NCBI GenBank assembly: GCA_023417315.1
Contig: JAEZFW010000028.1
Span: 79,806 to 143,805, forward strand
DNA length: 64,000 bases
From: Pseudomonadota bacterium
GTDB lineage: Bacteria; Pseudomonadota; Gammaproteobacteria; Steroidobacterales; Steroidobacteraceae
Direction: 5' to 3'
Shown: positions 48,597-57,718 of the stretch, piece by piece
Layout of the letters: each line of letters starts with the position of its first letter
How positions within the stretch are numbered: the stretch's first letter is position 1
The notes under the pieces: model-generated
Seen by the model: only the letters and a program-made list of their open reading frames with translations
The model's database searches: none
Told to the model about the DNA's origin: nothing
Position numbers and translations under genes: made by a program

Positions 48597-50278
48597 CTCG
48601 TCGCGGCCGGCATTGCACTCGAAAGCTGTCCGCGTCGCAGCGCGCGATTGACTGCGCTCAGCACCGCCTCGAGCGAGGCCGTCACGATGTTCTCGTGTAT
48701 GCCGATGCCGAAGAGCGTGGCGCGCGCTGGCGTCGTGATTTCGACGAACGCGACCGCCCGCGCACCGCTCCCGCCCGCCATCGAGCGCTCTTCGTACGAA
48801 AGAACATCGATCGATAAGCCGAGTGCATCCACTAGCGCATCGATCGGCCCATTACCTTCGCCTTTCAACAGCACCCCTTGCCCGTTGTATCGCGCTTTCA
48901 ACGCGAGATGCTCGCGCGTGCGCGCATCGCGCGTCATTTGGTGGCTGACGTAAACGTAAGAACCTTCGCGCGAGAGGTATTCTCGCTGTAATAATTGCCA
49001 CAGTTGCTCTGACGTGAGCTCCTTGCCGGTGGCATCGGTGACCGCCTGCACGACCTGACTGAACTCGATCTGCATGCGACGCGGCAAGTTCAAGTCGTAG
49101 TCCCGCTCCAGCAAGTACGCGATACCGCCTTTGCCAGACTGGCTATTCACTCGAATGATCGATTCATAGCTTCGCCCCACATCCCGCGGATCCATCGGCA
49201 GGTACGGGACCTCCCAAACATCGCTCTCACGTCGAGCAGCAAATCCTTTCTTGATCGCATCCTGATGCGATCCCGAGAACGCCGTGAACACGAGATCGCC
49301 CACGTACGGGTGGCGCGGGTGAATCGGCAGCTGATTGCAGTGCTCTGCGGTGCGCGCGGCCTCGTTGATGTTCGAGAAATCGAGAGCGGGATGAACGCCC
49401 TGCGTATAGAGATTGAGCGCGAGCGTCACGATATCGACGTTCCCAGTACGCTCGCCGTTACCGAACAACGTGCCCTCGACGCGATCGGCGCCTGCCATGA
49501 CCGCAAGCTCCGCTGCAGCCACAGCGGTTCCCCGATCGTTGTGCGGATGGACCGACAGCACGATCGACTCGCGGTCCGCGATGTGTCGTGCGAACCATTC
49601 GATCTGATCGGCATAAACATTCGGCGTTGCCATCTCGACCGTGGCGGGCAGATTCATGATCGTCTTGCGCGACGGCGTCGGCTGCCAGATGGAGTTCACG
49701 GCATTGCAAATCTCAACTGCAAAATCGAGCTCGGTGCCGGTGAAGCTCTCGGGGCTGTATTCGAACCTCCATTGCGTGTCCGGTTGACGCGCGGCGTGCT
49801 CGGCCACGAGACGAGCACCTTGAACGGCAATGTCGACGATGCCGGCGCGATCTAGACCGAACACGACACGCCGCTGAATGGTCGATGTGGAGTTGTACAG
49901 ATGCACGATCGCGCGTGGCGCGCCCCGTAGCGCCTCGAAGGTGCGCGCGATCAACTCGCCGCGCGCCTGCGTGAGCACTTGGATCGTGACGTCCGGAGGG
50001 ATGAGGTTGCGCTCTATAAGCTCGCGCACGAACTCGAAATCCGTCTGCGACGCGGCGGGAAACCCGACTTCGATTTCCTTGAAGCCGGTCTTCACGAGCA
50101 GATCGAACATGCGACGCTTGCGCGCGGCGTCCATCGGCTCGATCAAAGCCTGATTGCCGTCGCGCAGGTCGACGCTGCACCAAATGGGCGGAGCGCTGAT
50201 CACCTTGTCCGGCCAGGTGCGATCGCGCAGATCCACGGGCGTAAACGGACGATACTTCTGTGCAGGCACCTTCAACAT
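48587..50278 (-). CDS. leuA: 2-isopropylmalate synthase (type 2)
   Basis: LeuA condenses acetyl-CoA with 2-oxoisovalerate, the committed step of leucine synthesis. The 563-residue protein belongs to the long LeuA2 class: MLKVPAQKYRPFTPVDLRDR, SVDLRDGNQALIEPMDAARK (metal-binding Asp), GFKEIEVGFPAASQTDFEFV, VHPHNDRGTAVAAAELAVMA and GERTGNVDIVTLALN. The C-terminal regulatory LeuA dimer domain follows (YVSHQMTRDARTREHLALKA). Start 50278 is preceded by GAGGT; 50302 is an alternative. Leucine feedback by the C-terminal domain is expected. Confidence 0.95.
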   Translation of the reverse strand: MLKVPAQKYRPFTPVDLRDRTWPDKVISAPPIWCSVDLRDGNQALIEPMDAARKRRMFDLLVKTGFKEIEVGFPAASQTDFEFVRELIERNLIPPDVTIQVLTQARGELIARTFEALRGAPRAIVHLYNSTSTIQRRVVFGLDRAGIVDIAVQGARLVAEHAARQPDTQWRFEYSPESFTGTELDFAVEICNAVNSIWQPTPSRKTIMNLPATVEMATPNVYADQIEWFARHIADRESIVLSVHPHNDRGTAVAAAELAVMAGADRVEGTLFGNGERTGNVDIVTLALNLYTQGVHPALDFSNINEAARTAEHCNQLPIHPRHPYVGDLVFTAFSGSHQDAIKKGFAARRESDVWEVPYLPMDPRDVGRSYESIIRVNSQSGKGGIAYLLERDYDLNLPRRMQIEFSQVVQAVTDATGKELTSEQLWQLLQREYLSREGSYVYVSHQMTRDARTREHLALKARYNGQGVLLKGEGNGPIDALVDALGLSIDVLSYEERSMAGGSGARAVAFVEITTPARATLFGIGIHENIVTASLEAVLSAVNRALRRGQLSSAMPAATSTG

Positions 50279-50401
50279 CTGACGTGAACCTCTGCTGCGC
50301 ATGGCACAGCACGCAGTCGATTCCGCTCGTGAAGCGGAGGATTGAGACTAAACGGTTTGGGAGAATTCGCCACTCGCGTGGCGTGGGCAGGTTTGTTGCG
50401 C

Positions 50402-50482
50402 CTAGCGGCGCAGGTGCAGGCGCGCACGCAGCAGCTCGCTGCCGCGGAGGGGCAGGGCGAACAGTTGCTGGATCGTACGCAT
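50402..50482 (-). CDS. Possible leucine-rich leader peptide of leuA
   Basis: The minus strand has an ATG at 50482 opening 26 codons (MRTIQQLFALPLRGSELLRA RLHLRR) to TAG, 123 bases before leuA. Seven of 26 residues are Leu, including two adjacent ones, as in attenuator leaders. A hairpin CGCCAC/GTGGCG (50368-50383) follows, but no U-run is seen after it and the ribosome site is weak. Attenuation is therefore unproven. Confidence 0.35.
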   Translation of the reverse strand: MRTIQQLFALPLRGSELLRARLHLRR

Positions 50483-50539
50483 GGACCGAATCTAACAGCA
50501 CCCAGGCGGATCTTGCAACTGTATACGTCGAACCGGAAG

Positions 50540-50570
50540 CCGGCTAACTGGCCACTGGCTAACTGGCCAG
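50540..50570. repeat. Single unpaired tandem array, GGCTAACT/GGCCACT units
   Basis: Four units (GGCTAACT GGCCACT GGCTAACT GGCCAG) resemble one arm of the CTGGCCA-type elements seen elsewhere, but no complementary arm is found within the gap. It may be a decayed or half element. Confidence 0.6.
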
Positions 50571-50597
50571 ACGCTAGGCCTTACTCAAGAACGGATA

Positions 50598-50705
50598 CTC
50601 TCGCCAAGCACGCCGCGCTCGCCAAGGAAGATGAGGTGACGATTGGTGGAGCAAATTTTCTCCAGATCCCTTCCTCCTTTGCGAGCTTCGCGTCCTTTGC
50701 GAGAG
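50598..50705. repeat. Inverted tandem-unit element, CTCGCCAAG nonamer (leuA-cysQ gap)
   Basis: The left arm (50598-50630) is CTCGCCAAG CACGCCGCG CTCGCCAAG GAAG. The right arm (50671-50705) is CTTTGCGAG CTTCGCGTC CTTTGCGAG, the complement in nine-base steps. The right arm ends six bases before the cysQ stop. It is a nine-base version of the same design. Confidence 0.82.
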
Positions 50706-50710
50706 TCCAT

Positions 50711-51523
50711 TCAATTTTTGAAGATGCCTGCCCAGTCGCGCGACGTATCGCCGAAGACCAAGAAGTGAGGGTTGAGCAGCTCTACTTTCGTGTTATAGCG
50801 CAGCGGTTTGCCATCGAGCGTGATCACGGCGCCACCGGCCGCTTCGACGATTGCTTGTGCTGCTGCGGTGTCCCATTCGCTCGTGGGGCCGAGGCGAGGA
50901 TAAAAATCTGCACTGCCCTCAGCGATGAAGCAGAACTTGATCGAGCTTCCGACTGAGACCAGCTCGTAGGGTTCGAGCCTCGGTAAGTAATGCTCGAGTC
51001 TGTCGTCTCGGTGAGAGCGGCTGCCGACGATCCGAAGCGGTGTTGCAGAAGGTGAAGTTACTTCGATGGGTAGCGCTGCCGCGTTGCCGATCTGCCGTTG
51101 CGCGCCACTGGAGATCGCCGCCATGTACAACGTATCTCGCACCGGCACGAACACGACACCCAGAACTGGCGAATGCCCTTCAATCAGCGCGATGTTGACG
51201 GTGAACTCGCCATTGCGCGAGACGAATTCCTTCGTGCCATCGAGGGGATCGACGAGCCAGTAGCGCGCCCACGTCGAGCGCGTCTGGAACGGGATGTTGC
51301 TCGCCTCTTCGGACAAGATCGGCACGTCTGGCGTCAGTGCGCGCAGCGCGTTCTCGATGATCTCGTGCGAACGCATATCTGCGATCGTCAGCGGCGAGCT
51401 GTCCGCCTTCTGTGTGACGTCGAACTCGCGTGAGTACACATCGAGGATCGCCGCCCCCGCCTCGCGCGCGATTGTCGCGATCTTCGGCAAGAGCAACCCA
51501 GGAATCGTCTTCGCAGTCTCCAT
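50711..51523 (-). CDS. cysQ: 3'(2'),5'-bisphosphate nucleotidase CysQ
   Basis: CysQ recycles 3'-phosphoadenosine 5'-phosphate formed during sulfate assimilation. The 270-residue inositol-monophosphatase fold shows SSPLTIADMRSHEIIENALR, PILSEEAS, YWLVDPLDGTKEFVSRNGEF TVNIALI (metal-binding DPLDGTKEF), and SEWDTAAAQAIVEAAGG. The start ATG overlaps the cysNC stop as TAATG, so it is translationally coupled to the PAPS-making genes upstream. Confidence 0.94.
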   Translation of the reverse strand: METAKTIPGLLLPKIATIAREAGAAILDVYSREFDVTQKADSSPLTIADMRSHEIIENALRALTPDVPILSEEASNIPFQTRSTWARYWLVDPLDGTKEFVSRNGEFTVNIALIEGHSPVLGVVFVPVRDTLYMAAISSGAQRQIGNAAALPIEVTSPSATPLRIVGSRSHRDDRLEHYLPRLEPYELVSVGSSIKFCFIAEGSADFYPRLGPTSEWDTAAAQAIVEAAGGAVITLDGKPLRYNTKVELLNPHFLVFGDTSRDWAGIFKN

Positions 51524-53448
51524 TACAACCCTGCGAGCTCGTCAGCGACGTACAGCATTCCTGCGTCACGCAATCTCGTGAGGATCTCCTCTGCAGCCTG
51601 TTCTGGAGAGAAGAGTGCCGTGCGCAGATGAATCTCCGGATGTTCCGGAGGCTCATATGGCGAGTCGATGCCGGTGAAGTTCTTCAGTTCTCCGCGCCGT
51701 GCCTTCTTGTACAGGCCCTTCGGATCGCGTTTCTCGGCTTCTTCGATCGGAGTATCGACGAACACTTCGAAGAACTCGCCCGGCTGCATCAACTCGCGCG
51801 CGAGCCGCCGTTCCGAGCGGAACGGAGAGATGAAGGACACGAGCACGATCAGTCCCGCATCGACCATGAGCTTCGAGACCTCGGCGACGCGTCGAATATT
51901 CTCGACGCGATCCGCATCCGTGAAGCCCAGGTCCTTGTTCAAGCCATGGCGCACGTTATCCCCATCGAGCGTGTAGGTGTGTCGGCCCAGCGCATGGAGA
52001 CGTTTCTCGACGAGGTTCGCGACGGTCGACTTACCCGCGCCTGATAGACCGGTGAACCACAGCACGCACGCACGCTGGCCTTTGAGCGCCGCGCGCGCCT
52101 GCTTGTTCACATCGAGCGCTTGCCAGTGAATGTTCTCCGCGCGTCGCAGCGCATAGCTCAACAGGCCTGCACCGACCGTATCGTTCGAGAGCTTGTCGAT
52201 CAGGATGAATCCACCCATCTCGCGGTTCTCGGTGTACGGGTCGAACGCGACCGGTCGATCCAGACTGATGTTGCAGACGCCGATCTCGTTGAGCTCGAGC
52301 TGCTTCGCCGCGAGGTGCTCGAGCGTGTTGACGTTCACCTTGTACTTAGGCGCAGTGATGCTGCCGGTGACGACCCGAGTGCCGATCTTGATCAGATAGG
52401 GCCGCCCCGGGAGCATCGGCTCCTCGTGCATCCAAATGATCGTGCTTTGGAATTGATCGGCAACTGAGGGCGGCGCGCTCGCGCTCGCGATCACATCGCC
52501 GCGACTGACGTCGATCTCGTCCGTGAGGGTCAGTGTGATCGACTGACCTGCGACAGCCTGATCGGCATCGCCGTCGTGGGTGACGATGCGTGCGACGCGG
52601 CTTTGTCTGCCGGAGGGCAACGCACGGATCGCATCGCCGACGCGAACGACGCCAGTCGCAATGGTGCCAGCGAAGCCGCGGAAATTCTGATTGGGCCGGT
52701 TCACCCACTGCACGGGTAAGCGGAAGGGCTTCGATTGCAGATCGTCTTCGATCTCGACCGTCTCGAGATATTCCATGAGCGTAGGGCCCTTGTGCCAGGG
52801 CGTGCGCGTGCTGCGCTCGATCATGTTATCGCCCTTGAGCGCCGACAGCGGGATCGCAACGATATCTCTCAAGCCGATCTGCTCGGCGAAGTCGCGATAC
52901 TCCTGCACGATCGTATCGAACGTCTCCTGCGAGAAGCTCATCAGGTCCATCTTATTGATCGCGAGCACGACGTGCTTGATGCCGAGCAACGAGACGATAT
53001 AGCTGTGGCGTCTTGTTTGAGTCAGCACGCCTTTGCGGGCGTCGATCAAGATGACGGCGACATCTGCGGTCGAGGCGCCTGTCACCATGTTGCGCGTGTA
53101 CTGCTCGTGGCCAGGCGTATCCGCGACGATGAACTTGCGCCGGTCGGTAGAGAAGAATCGGTATGCAACGTCGATCGTGATGCCCTGCTCTCGTTCAGCA
53201 GCAAGCCCATCGACGAGCAGCGCAAAATCGAGCTCGCCCCCTTGCGTGCCGACCTTCTTCGAATCCACCTCGAGCGCGGCGAGCTGATCTTCGAAGACGA
53301 GCTTCGATTCATAAAGCAGCCGCCCGATCAGCGTGGACTTACCATCGTCGACACTGCCGCACGTGATGAAGCGCAACAAGCTCTTGTGCTCGTGCGCCTT
53401 CAGATAAGCCTGAATGTCGGAAGCAATGAGTTCAGATTTGTGAGCCAT
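51523..53448 (-). CDS. cysNC: Fused sulfate adenylyltransferase large subunit / adenylylsulfate kinase CysNC
   Basis: The 641-residue protein makes APS with CysD, then phosphorylates APS to PAPS. The N-terminal GTPase part (EF-Tu-like) has LRFITCGSVDDGKSTLIGRL, VADTPGHEQYTRNMVTGAS and LAINKMDLM, then two beta-barrel domains. The C-terminal kinase (from about residue 465) has VLWFTGLSGAGKSTVANLVE, YTLDGDNVRHGLNKDLGF and PFRSERRLARELM. Start 53448 (MAHKSELIASDIQAYLKAHE) is set by family alignment. It lies between cysD and cysQ. Confidence 0.95.
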   Translation of the reverse strand: MAHKSELIASDIQAYLKAHEHKSLLRFITCGSVDDGKSTLIGRLLYESKLVFEDQLAALEVDSKKVGTQGGELDFALLVDGLAAEREQGITIDVAYRFFSTDRRKFIVADTPGHEQYTRNMVTGASTADVAVILIDARKGVLTQTRRHSYIVSLLGIKHVVLAINKMDLMSFSQETFDTIVQEYRDFAEQIGLRDIVAIPLSALKGDNMIERSTRTPWHKGPTLMEYLETVEIEDDLQSKPFRLPVQWVNRPNQNFRGFAGTIATGVVRVGDAIRALPSGRQSRVARIVTHDGDADQAVAGQSITLTLTDEIDVSRGDVIASASAPPSVADQFQSTIIWMHEEPMLPGRPYLIKIGTRVVTGSITAPKYKVNVNTLEHLAAKQLELNEIGVCNISLDRPVAFDPYTENREMGGFILIDKLSNDTVGAGLLSYALRRAENIHWQALDVNKQARAALKGQRACVLWFTGLSGAGKSTVANLVEKRLHALGRHTYTLDGDNVRHGLNKDLGFTDADRVENIRRVAEVSKLMVDAGLIVLVSFISPFRSERRLARELMQPGEFFEVFVDTPIEEAEKRDPKGLYKKARRGELKNFTGIDSPYEPPEHPEIHLRTALFSPEQAAEEILTRLRDAGMLYVADELAGL

Positions 53449-53456
53449 GTTTCTCA

Positions 53457-53549
53457 GTGAACGGTGGACGGCGGACGGCGGACGGTGACGGAGAGAGCGG
53501 AGGTGCAATCTTGCCTTTCACCGTCCGCTGTCCGCCGTCCGCCGTTCAC
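53457..53549. repeat. Inverted tandem-unit element, GGCGGAC heptamer (cysNC-cysD gap)
   Basis: The left arm (53457-53491) is GGTGGAC GGCGGAC GGCGGAC GGTGACGG. The right arm (53516-53549) is ACCGTCC GCTGTCC GCCGTCC GCCGTTC AC, the complement in seven-base steps. The spacer is 24 bases. The last base touches the cysD stop codon. It lies inside the cysD-cysNC operon. Confidence 0.93.
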
Positions 53550-54451
53550 TAGAAGTATCCTTCCTGCTTCTTCTTCTCCATCGACGCCGCGCTGTCGTGG
53601 TCGATCACGCGTCCTTGTCGCTCGGAGCTGGTCGTGAGCAGCATCTCTTGGATGATGGCAGGCAAGGTTTCCGCGCGGCTTTCGACCGCGCCGGTCAAGG
53701 GATAGCAGCCAAGCGTTCGGAACCGCACCCAACGCATCTCGGGCTTTTCGCCCGCCTGAAGCGGCATGCGATCGTCATCGACCATGATGAGCGCCCCGTC
53801 GCGCTCAACGATGGGGCGCGGCTTGGAGAAGTAGAGCGGTACGATGGGAATGTTCTCCAGATGGATGTACTGCCAGATGTCGAGCTCCGTCCAGTTCGAC
53901 AAAGGGAAGACGCGCAGGCTCTCGCCTTTGTTCTTGCGAGCGTTGTACTGATGCCAAAGCTCGGGCCGCTGACGCTTCGGATCCCAGCGGTGCTGTGCCG
54001 TGCGGAACGAGAACACACGCTCCTTCGCACGTGACTTCTCCTCGTCGCGGCGCGCTCCGCCGAAGGCCGCGTCGAACCCGTACTTGTCGAGCGCCTGCTT
54101 CAGGCCCTGCGTCTTCATCACATCTGTATGGATGGCCGAGCCGTGCGTAAACGGGCCGATGCCGCGCGCCAATCCCTCTTGATTGATGTGCACGAGCAGC
54201 TCGAGGTCCAGCTTACGAGCCATCTCATCGCGGAATGAGATCATCTCGCGGAATTTCCACGTCGTGTCCACGTGCAACAGCGGAAACGGCGGCTTTGCGG
54301 GATAGAACGCCTTCATGGCGAGGTGAAGCATCACGGAGCTGTCCTTCCCGATCGAGTACAGCATGACCGGGCGTTCGCATTCGGCGACAACTTCCCGGAG
54401 GATGTGGATGCTTTCGGCTTCTAAGCGTTGTAGGTGTGTCAGGCGAGTCAT
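53549..54451 (-). CDS. cysD: Sulfate adenylyltransferase small subunit CysD
   Basis: CysD catalyses ATP sulfurylase chemistry with the CysN GTPase. The 300-residue PP-loop protein has LYSIGKDSSVMLHLAMKAF, PPFPLLHVDTTWKFREMISF, GFDAAFGGARRDEEKSRAKE RVFSFR, and WTELDIWQYIHLENIPIVPL. GCYPLTGAVESRAETLPAII lies near the end. It heads the cysD-cysNC-cysQ unit. The upstream 322-base gap should hold its promoter. Confidence 0.96.
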   Translation of the reverse strand: MTRLTHLQRLEAESIHILREVVAECERPVMLYSIGKDSSVMLHLAMKAFYPAKPPFPLLHVDTTWKFREMISFRDEMARKLDLELLVHINQEGLARGIGPFTHGSAIHTDVMKTQGLKQALDKYGFDAAFGGARRDEEKSRAKERVFSFRTAQHRWDPKRQRPELWHQYNARKNKGESLRVFPLSNWTELDIWQYIHLENIPIVPLYFSKPRPIVERDGALIMVDDDRMPLQAGEKPEMRWVRFRTLGCYPLTGAVESRAETLPAIIQEMLLTTSSERQGRVIDHDSAASMEKKKQEGYF

Positions 54452-54773
54452 GGATCGTTATGAGACCCCTGGGATGGACCAGGGTTGACCGTCGTAACGC
54501 ACAATTGTGGGGGAAGGATGCATAACTGCATATCGCAGGTGGTGCTCGAATCGCCCTACTTTGGTTATAAGCAGGACCTCGCCATGATGTTCGGGGCCCG
54601 ATGTCAACGAAAACGGCCCTGCGGCGTTCTAATCCAGCGACTTGCGGCGGAGCGATCTTACGAACTCGGTCGGCCGGACTGGCTACGAGGAGCCTCGGCG
54701 CAGACCGAACCTTCGAGCAGGCCGACCTCACGACAGGCACAATCGCGCTCGGACTTCTCGGACTCAGAGTGAT
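54452..54773. other. 322-base divergent promoter region between cysD and the efflux genes
   Basis: No gene is supported here. The part near cysD contains the palindromes ACAATTGT (54501-54508) and ATGCA-TAAC-TGCAT (54518-54531), either of which could be a regulator site for sulfur genes. I could not identify a CysB motif with confidence. The right part continues in frame with the outer-membrane factor but lacks its signal peptide. Confidence 0.45.
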
Positions 54774-56279
54774 GTGGAGACCTTGTTGACGCCAGCCGAA
54801 AAGCGGCGCCAGGTGCAAGCCGCGCCGGACGACCGTAAATCTCGATCGCTACTAGCGGCACCACCACGGGTCGGTCTGTCGCTGATCGCGTTGTTCGCCG
54901 CGGGTTGCGCGGTCGGACCGGACTACCGCACACCCGATGCGCCCGCGCCGGATAGCTGGCATGCGCTCCCACAGACGGGCATTCGGGTCGAAGGAGCAGA
55001 TGCGCCCTCGTTAGCCTCATGGTGGACGGCATTCGAGGATCAGACGCTTTCGAGCCTCATCGAGCACGCAATCGCCGACAACAAAACCGCTGAGCAGGCC
55101 CGCGCCCGGGTCATCGAGGCTCGCGCCCGGCGCGGCGTGACCGCAGGGTCGTTCTTTCCCTCGATCAATGCATCCGGCGGAGCGAGCCGCACGGAGTCGG
55201 ATGCGCGATTCCTCGATCCTGAACAAGGAGTCATCGCGCGCAGCAACGACGAAATCTACAGCACGGGGCTCGATGCGACGTGGGAGCTCGATCTCTTCGG
55301 CGGCCAGCGGCGCGCGTTCGAAGCGGCCTCAGCCAATCTCGCCGCATCCGAAGCCGATTTGCGAGACGTGCTCGTCACGCTGCTGGGTGATGTCGCGCTC
55401 AACTACACGTCGGTGCGCGCGACCCAAGCACGGCTGGAATTCGCAGAGCGTAACCTCGCCGCACAAGCGGAGCTCCTCGAGATCACGCGTTGGCGAGCCG
55501 AAGCCGGTCTTGCCACGGTGCTCGATGTGGAACAAGCGGAAACGAGCTATCAACAAACACGTGCGCAGATTCCCTCGCTCGAATCGACGCTGGCACAAGC
55601 GATGAATCGTCTGGCAGTGCTCACGGGCGAGGTGCCTGGAGCGCTTCACGATCAACTTGCGGCTCGACAGGCCGTTCCGACTGCACCGGACGAAATTGTC
55701 ACGGGCGTTCCCGCCGATGTCGTGCGCCGCCGTCCCGATATCCGCGCGGCCGAGCGGCGCGTGGCCGCGCAGAGCGCGCAGGTGGGTGTAGCGACCGCCG
55801 CACTGTACCCGTCGTTCTCCCTGACCGGTTCGATCGGGCTGCAGTCATTGTCGGCGAGCGATGTCTTGGATGGGTCGCGAACGGATCGTCTCGGCTTGTC
55901 GCTGCGCATTCCGCTCTTCGCTGGCGGTGCTTTACGCCAAAACTTACGCGCGCAGTACGCCGTCCTCGACCAAGCCTTTGCAGCATATGAAGAAACAGTG
56001 CTCGCGGCATTCGAGGAAGTGGAGAATGCGTTGCTCGGCTGGACGAACGAGCATCGCCGTCGCGAGGCGCTCGTCCTCGCGACCGATGCCGCACGTCGCG
56101 CGCGCGAGCTTGCAGTCGTTCAATACAACTCCGGTCTGGTCGATTTTCAAACGGTGGTGACTGCGGATCGCCAGTTGATCTCGCTCGAGGATTCTCTCGC
56201 GGTGAGCGACGGCGAGCTCACCTCCAACCTCATTCGTCTCTACAAAGCATTGGGTGGCGGCTGGGCCGTCTTCCCCTAA
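54774..56279 (+). CDS. Outer-membrane factor lipoprotein, NodT/OprM type
   Basis: This TolC-like trimeric channel exports the substrate of the adjacent pump across the outer membrane. After a basic N-terminus the signal VGLSLIALFAAGCAVGPDYR has a lipobox ending AAGC followed by the family CAVGPDY. Two OEP repeats follow, with SLIEHAIADNKTAEQARARV, TWELDLFGGQRRAFEAASAN, GVPADVVRRRPDIRAAERRV and RLGLSLRIPLFAGGALRQNL. The start is unclear: GTG 54774 (501 residues) or TTG 54786, the latter having GGAG six bases upstream. macA follows after 23 bases. Confidence 0.88.
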   Translation: METLLTPAEKRRQVQAAPDDRKSRSLLAAPPRVGLSLIALFAAGCAVGPDYRTPDAPAPDSWHALPQTGIRVEGADAPSLASWWTAFEDQTLSSLIEHAIADNKTAEQARARVIEARARRGVTAGSFFPSINASGGASRTESDARFLDPEQGVIARSNDEIYSTGLDATWELDLFGGQRRAFEAASANLAASEADLRDVLVTLLGDVALNYTSVRATQARLEFAERNLAAQAELLEITRWRAEAGLATVLDVEQAETSYQQTRAQIPSLESTLAQAMNRLAVLTGEVPGALHDQLAARQAVPTAPDEIVTGVPADVVRRRPDIRAAERRVAAQSAQVGVATAALYPSFSLTGSIGLQSLSASDVLDGSRTDRLGLSLRIPLFAGGALRQNLRAQYAVLDQAFAAYEETVLAAFEEVENALLGWTNEHRRREALVLATDAARRARELAVVQYNSGLVDFQTVVTADRQLISLEDSLAVSDGELTSNLIRLYKALGGGWAVFP

Positions 56280-56302
56280 ATCGACGCCTCTACGTGACAC
56301 TC

Positions 56303-57718
56303 ATGGATACTGAAGCGAACGTCCACCGATCTGATCCGACGCCCGACCTAGGAATGCGGTTCGAAAAGCCGAAGCCCTGGCGGCGTTGGCTCAAATGGCT
56401 TGCGCTCGCGGTGGTCGCGCTGGTCGTGCTGTTCTTGATCTTTGGGCGCAATGGCAAGACGGAGACGCATTTCGTCACTCAGGAGGTCGTTCGCGGCGAT
56501 CTGCGCGTCACGGTCACCGCAACCGGCAATCTCGAGCCGCGTAATCAAGTCGATATCGGCAGCGAGCTGTCGGGCACCATCCGCGACGTGAACGTGGATG
56601 TGAATGATGAAGTCAAAGCGGGACAAGTGCTCGCCGTGCTCGATACGACACGCCTGCGCGCACAAGTCTTGCAAGCTGAGAGTGCACTCGCTTCCGCCGA
56701 TGCCCGCGTTCTGCAGACTGATGCGAGCGAGAAGGAAGCGCGCGCGAATCTTGCGCGCTTACTGAAGGTTCGCGAGCTCAGCAACAACAAACTGCCGTCG
56801 CAGCAGGATCTAGACGTTGCGGAAGCGGCTGTCGCCCGGTCCGTCGGTGAAGCTGCTGCAGCGCGGGCCGCCGTGGCTCAGGCGCGCGCGAATTTAGAAG
56901 CGGTGAAGACCGACTTGAGCAAGACCGAGATTCGCTCCCCGATCAACGGCGTCGTTCTCGTGCGTTCCGTCGAACCGGGACAAACAGTCGCGGCCTCCTT
57001 GCAGGCGCCCATTCTGTTCACGCTCGCCGAAGATCTGCAAAAAATGGAATTGCACGTGGCGGTCGATGAGGCCGATGTAGGCTCAGTGGAAGTCGGTCAG
57101 CAGGCGACGTTCACCGTCGATGCCTTTCCCGCCCGAACGTTCGCGGCGCACATCACTCAAGTGCACTTCGCATCCAGTAACACGCAAAGCGCGAGCGGCG
57201 CCTCTGCAGGCGGTGCGAGCAGCGCAACGTCCACGGGCGTCGTGACCTACGAAACTGTGCTGGAGGTTGAGAACGAAGAGTTGCTTCTTCGCCCTGGCAT
57301 GACTGCCACCGCGGAGATTCTCACGACCAACATCGATGATGCGATCCTCGTGCCCAATGCGGCGCTGCGCTTCACCCCCGAAGGCGTGCAGATCCCGGGT
57401 GCCCCAGCGCAAGCGGAGCGGGGTAGCAATCCTTTCTCGGCGATGATGCCCCGCTTCCGCGGTCGCGCAGGTGCAGGCCAGCAGAACGGAGCGCGTCGGA
57501 TCGGACGCGCGTGGATCACGGAGAACGGCAAGCCGGCACTCGTCCTCTTTCGTGCTGGTCAGAGCGATGGGCGCATGACGCAGGTACTACCGCTCGAGCC
57601 GAACGCAAATCTTGGCCGAATGGATGCGGCGAACGATCCAGCGGTGCAAGCCGCGCTCGAGCGCAAGCTAGAGCCAGGCACTCACGTCATCGTCGATGTA
57701 GAAGCGAAGCCGAAATGA
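56303..57718 (+). CDS. MacA-like periplasmic adaptor (membrane-fusion) protein
   Basis: The adaptor bridges the MacB-type transporter and the outer-membrane factor. The 471-residue protein has an N-terminal membrane anchor (WLALAVVALVVLFLIFG here WLKWLALAVV). The lipoyl/biotinyl halves are TVTATGNLEPRNQVDIGSEL SGTI and DLSKTEIRSPINGVVLVRSV EPGQTVAAS. A helical hairpin lies between and a beta-barrel after. It carries an unusual Ser/Gly/Ala-rich insert (SNTQSASGASAGGASSATS) near residue 295 and a Gly/Arg-rich loop near 380. Its stop overlaps the ATPase start as ATGA. Confidence 0.88.
   Translation: MDTEANVHRSDPTPDLGMRFEKPKPWRRWLKWLALAVVALVVLFLIFGRNGKTETHFVTQEVVRGDLRVTVTATGNLEPRNQVDIGSELSGTIRDVNVDVNDEVKAGQVLAVLDTTRLRAQVLQAESALASADARVLQTDASEKEARANLARLLKVRELSNNKLPSQQDLDVAEAAVARSVGEAAAARAAVAQARANLEAVKTDLSKTEIRSPINGVVLVRSVEPGQTVAASLQAPILFTLAEDLQKMELHVAVDEADVGSVEVGQQATFTVDAFPARTFAAHITQVHFASSNTQSASGASAGGASSATSTGVVTYETVLEVENEELLLRPGMTATAEILTTNIDDAILVPNAALRFTPEGVQIPGAPAQAERGSNPFSAMMPRFRGRAGAGQQNGARRIGRAWITENGKPALVLFRAGQSDGRMTQVLPLEPNANLGRMDAANDPAVQAALERKLEPGTHVIVDVEAKPK

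Larger units (their letters stand above)
50279..50710. other. 432-base gap between leuA and cysQ without a long gene
   Basis: The gap holds the possible leuA leader ORF and hairpin in its left half. A lone run of GGCTAACT/GGCCACT units lies at 50540-50570, and an inverted pair of nine-base units at 50598-50705. Longer open frames crossing it are not supported by codon pattern or known domains. Confidence 0.6.
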
